Of a stretch of DNA of 64,000 nt, positions 62,099 through 64,000 are shown piece by piece (within the stretch, counting starts at the first letter, position 1; each line of letters starts with the position of its first letter). A program made the position numbers and the translations under genes. The notes under the pieces are model-generated. The model worked only from the letters and a program-made list of their open reading frames with translations. It was not told the DNA's origin and made no database searches. This DNA comes from Adlercreutzia sp. ZJ176 (lineage in GTDB: Bacteria; Actinomycetota; Coriobacteriia; Coriobacteriales; Eggerthellaceae): NCBI RefSeq assembly GCF_011038975.1, contig NZ_JAAKEC010000017.1, forward strand, positions 1-64,000, written 5' to 3'.

Positions 62099-62154
62099 CT
62101 CTAATTGAATTAGCGCCACTTGCACCCACACTTCATTAGCAGATATTAAAGTAG

Positions 62155-62163
62155 TGCTAGAAT
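62155..62163 (+). promoter_or_regulatory. Extended -10 promoter for the LCP gene
   Basis: TGCTAGAAT (TGn plus TAGAAT) lies 79 bases upstream of the GTG start. The -35 is weak, as is usual with an extended -10. Confidence 0.45.
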
Positions 62164-62241
62164 GGTTGTTTAATGAGGACGCACAACACGAACGCACCCG
62201 CCTCTGCCTAAAACTACCTCGGAATCGAAGCAGGAGCTCTC

Positions 62242-63642
62242 GTGGTACGACGCAGCACATCAAGCAGCCAGCCAGATCATTTTCACACCTCAGCTAGCTT
62301 GGGGTCTAAAACCAACTCCAAACCTGTTGCGAATCCCATGAAGTATGGTGGCGCTACTGGCGCTCAGTACTCCCGCGAGAATCCTGGGTATTCGCATGCC
62401 GTCCAACGGCGCTCGGGGCGCGGCAAGAAGATCGCTCTCTGCATCCTCGCAGCCGTGTTGGTCATCGCACTCGGCGGGGCTTCTGCATTCGCCATCTACC
62501 TGGACTCGGTGAACTCCAAGCTCAAGCAGGGCACGAAGACCTCCGACGAGATCGCCGCCATCGATGACGTCCTGCGACCCGCAAGCGCCCTTGACGAGCC
62601 GTTCTACATGATGCTCATCGGATCCGACATGCGCGAAAACAACGATGAGATGGGCGCACGTTCCGACACCAACATCCTCGTGCGCGTTGACCCCTCGAAC
62701 GACCAGGTCACCATGGTGTCTATCCCCCGCGACACGAAGGTCGAGCTCGACGGATACGGCACGAACAAGTTCAACGCCATCTACAACTTCGAGGGGACGG
62801 CGGGCGTCATATCCGAGACCAAGAAGCTGCTTGGCGTCGACATATCGTATTACGCCGAGGTGAACTTCGGCAAGCTGGTTGATCTCGTCAACGCCGTCGG
62901 CGGCGTCGACGTTGAGGTCGAGGAGCTCATCGACGACCCCGACGCTGATCGCCCTGAATCAGGGAGGCATATCGTCATCCAAGAGGGTCTCCAGCATCTC
63001 GATGGCGAGGAGGCTCTCGTGTTCGCCCGCTGCCGCGCATATGCTGACGGCGACTTCACGCGCACGGCCAACCAGCGCAAACTCATCGAGGCCATCGTGG
63101 ACAAGGTGCTCTCCGCGCCCGTCACGAGCTTGCCCGGCATCATCGAGAAGGCATCCGACTGCGTCACCACCAACCTGTCCGTTTCCGATATCATCACGCT
63201 TGCCCAGCAGTTCAAGAGCGATGGCGGCCTCACGATCTACTCGGGCATGGTTCCCTCCTGGACTCAGACGATCGACGGGATCTCATACGTCATCAACGAT
63301 GCCAAGGCCACCAAGGAGATGATGGCTATTGTGGAAGCCGGAGAGGATCCCAGCACCGTGGTTTCTTCCGGCGCGCCTGCCCCCGAAGAAAGCTCAAGCT
63401 CCAGCACTAGCGCCAGCACCAGCAGCGAAAACGATTCTGGATACGGATACGGGTACGACCCCGGGTACAGCAACCCGCCAAGTTACTACGAGCCCCCTGC
63501 TGATAGTGGCGCAGACGTTGGCGCAGGTGACGACACCGCAGCGGATGCTCCTGCATACGGAAGCGATGATGGAGCAGTGGAAGCGCCAGGAGCAGAGGCG
63601 TCGTCTCCAAGCAACACCGCACCCCAAGCCGATGCAGCATAG
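62242..63642 (+). CDS. LytR-CpsA-Psr (LCP) family glycopolymer ligase
   Basis: The 466-residue protein has a ~60-residue cytoplasmic N-terminus, one membrane helix (IALCILAAVLVIALGGASAF), and an LCP domain with LIGSDMR, ARSDTNILVRVDPSN, MVSIPRDTKVEL and FARCRAYADGDFTRTANQR. A Ser/Asp/Ala/Pro-rich extracellular tail of ~90 residues follows. LCP enzymes transfer lipid-linked glycopolymers onto peptidoglycan, the expected last step for this locus. AGGAGCTCTC precedes the GTG start. A hairpin terminator follows. Confidence 0.93.
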   Translation: MVRRSTSSSQPDHFHTSASLGSKTNSKPVANPMKYGGATGAQYSRENPGYSHAVQRRSGRGKKIALCILAAVLVIALGGASAFAIYLDSVNSKLKQGTKTSDEIAAIDDVLRPASALDEPFYMMLIGSDMRENNDEMGARSDTNILVRVDPSNDQVTMVSIPRDTKVELDGYGTNKFNAIYNFEGTAGVISETKKLLGVDISYYAEVNFGKLVDLVNAVGGVDVEVEELIDDPDADRPESGRHIVIQEGLQHLDGEEALVFARCRAYADGDFTRTANQRKLIEAIVDKVLSAPVTSLPGIIEKASDCVTTNLSVSDIITLAQQFKSDGGLTIYSGMVPSWTQTIDGISYVINDAKATKEMMAIVEAGEDPSTVVSSGAPAPEESSSSSTSASTSSENDSGYGYGYDPGYSNPPSYYEPPADSGADVGAGDDTAADAPAYGSDDGAVEAPGAEASSPSNTAPQADAA

Positions 63643-63657
63643 AGCAAACACCTAGCG

Positions 63658-63699
63658 AAAGCCCCAGGAAGATGTGATAGAGCCTCCCCCTGGGGCTTT
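63658..63699 (+). terminator. Rho-independent terminator of the LCP gene
   Basis: AAAGCCCCAGG and CCTGGGGCTTT form an 11-bp stem around a 20-base loop just past the stop. The stem ends in TTT and its symmetry could serve both strands. Confidence 0.75.
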
Positions 63700-63786
63700 A
63701 TCACGCGGCATAGCATTGATGGATCACCGACAAAGAATGGGGTCCTCAAAACTCGCCCTATACCAGCATTCGAAACCACCCCAAAA

Positions 63787-63802
63787 TGTTTCACGTGAAA
63801 CA
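63787..63802. promoter_or_regulatory. parS centromere site (ParB-binding palindrome)
   Basis: TGTTTCACGTGAAACA is a perfect 16-bp palindrome matching the widely conserved chromosomal parS consensus. It is intergenic, between the LCP terminator and the rRNA terminator. parS sites load ParB for chromosome segregation and cluster near oriC in most bacteria (established); no ParB gene is in the window. Confidence 0.85.
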
Positions 63803-63829
63803 CGCGCGGGCCCCTGCTCTTTCCCCCGG

Positions 63830-63861
63830 GCTGTTTTGCGAAGCGCGTTTCGCAAAACAGC
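63830..63861. repeat. 13-bp inverted repeat between parS and the rRNA terminator
   Basis: GCTGTTTTGCGAA and its exact reverse complement flank a 6-base loop (GCGCGT). No T run follows on either strand, so it may be a structural or protein-binding site rather than a terminator. Confidence 0.7.
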
Positions 63862-63876
63862 ACCGTAGAAGCAAGA

Positions 63877-63896
63877 GGGGGCCCCGCAGGGCCCCC
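63877..63896 (-). terminator. Terminator of the rRNA operon
   Basis: GGGGGCCC and GGGCCCCC flank a 4-base loop just beyond the 5S gene. Read leftward, TTTCTTTTTTGC precedes and TCTTGCTTC follows the hairpin. Confidence 0.65.
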
Positions 63897-63924
63897 GCAA
63901 AAAAGAAAGCACCCCTCATGAGCG

Positions 63925-64000
63925 GAACTCCCTGGCCTCCCGCAGCCTGGCGCTGCAGTACTCTCGGCGACGCGGGGCTTAACTTCCGAGTTCGGAATGG
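63925..64000 (-). rRNA. rrf: 5S ribosomal RNA, 3' portion (partial)
   Basis: Read on the minus strand the window edge gives CCGAACTCGGAAGTTAAG, then a GC-rich helix and AGTACTGCAG, GGGAGGCCAGGGAGTTCC, the conserved middle and 3' part of a 5S rRNA. The 5' end and the rest of the rRNA operon lie beyond the window. The exact 3' end is uncertain by a few bases. The gene runs toward the glycan locus. Confidence 0.9.

Noticed and set aside
60855-62108. A 417-codon plus-strand open frame opposite the PglF-like gene
   Set aside because: His/Arg/Ala-rich shadow; the minus strand carries a complete SDR with conserved motifs.

Overview
The window looks like chromosomal DNA from a high-GC anaerobic actinobacterium of the class Coriobacteriia, probably Eggerthellaceae (Eggerthella/Gordonibacter-like). 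The lineage is inferred from gene content and style: GC-rich, ThyX instead of ThyA, a TopA with several C4 zinc ribbons, a lic-type phosphocholine set, DUF6541 membrane proteins and CWB2-type domains. No species-diagnostic gene is complete here. One hand-counted 60-base line gives about 77% GC in topA and about 43% in the second flippase, so composition is mosaic.

Layout. (1) 1-12,965 is a housekeeping block. A minus-strand run malic enzyme-tmk-holB-ricT is divergent from a two-subunit class I fumarase. It is followed by a lower-GC AAA/DUF4143 ATPase bracketed by a ~50-bp direct repeat, then topA, yqhQ (DUF1385) and thyX. (2) 13,156-21,413 is a first surface-glycan block: flippase and LicD-family protein between inverted copies of a 97-bp repeat, a DUF6541 membrane protein, and a LicC-LicA fusion with a LicB-like permease. 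(3) 21,662-25,998 holds an orphan Hpt protein, a membrane-anchored SH3-like protein and a secreted amidase/glucosaminidase. (4) 26,129-35,541 is a low-GC accessory island: GT-C-like membrane protein, GtrB-like transferase, ricin-lectin/CHAP secreted protein, acyltransferase, second flippase and a GT2. (5) 35,542-48,111 is a long minus-strand glycan operon with rmlABC (no canonical rmlD), GT2s, O-acetyltransferases, a second DUF6541 protein and decayed genes. (6) 48,350-62,048 holds an ABC-2 polysaccharide exporter whose ATPase carries a C-terminal CWB2-like region, more GT2s, and a PglE/PglC/PglF-like set that could make and transfer a 4-amino-sugar. (7) 62,242-64,000 holds an LCP ligase, a perfect parS palindrome and the 3' end of a minus-strand 5S rRNA gene.

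Working model (inference): sugars are activated (RmlABC plus an SDR; PglF/PglE-like), loaded on undecaprenyl phosphate (PglC-like transferase), extended by about twelve GT2 enzymes, decorated (LicD phosphocholine-type, O-acetyl, GT-C/GtrB side groups), exported by two Wzx-like flippases and/or the ABC exporter, and attached to peptidoglycan by the LCP protein. The amidase/glucosaminidase and ricin-CHAP proteins would act on the same wall. The parS site and rRNA suggest, but do not prove, proximity to the replication origin.
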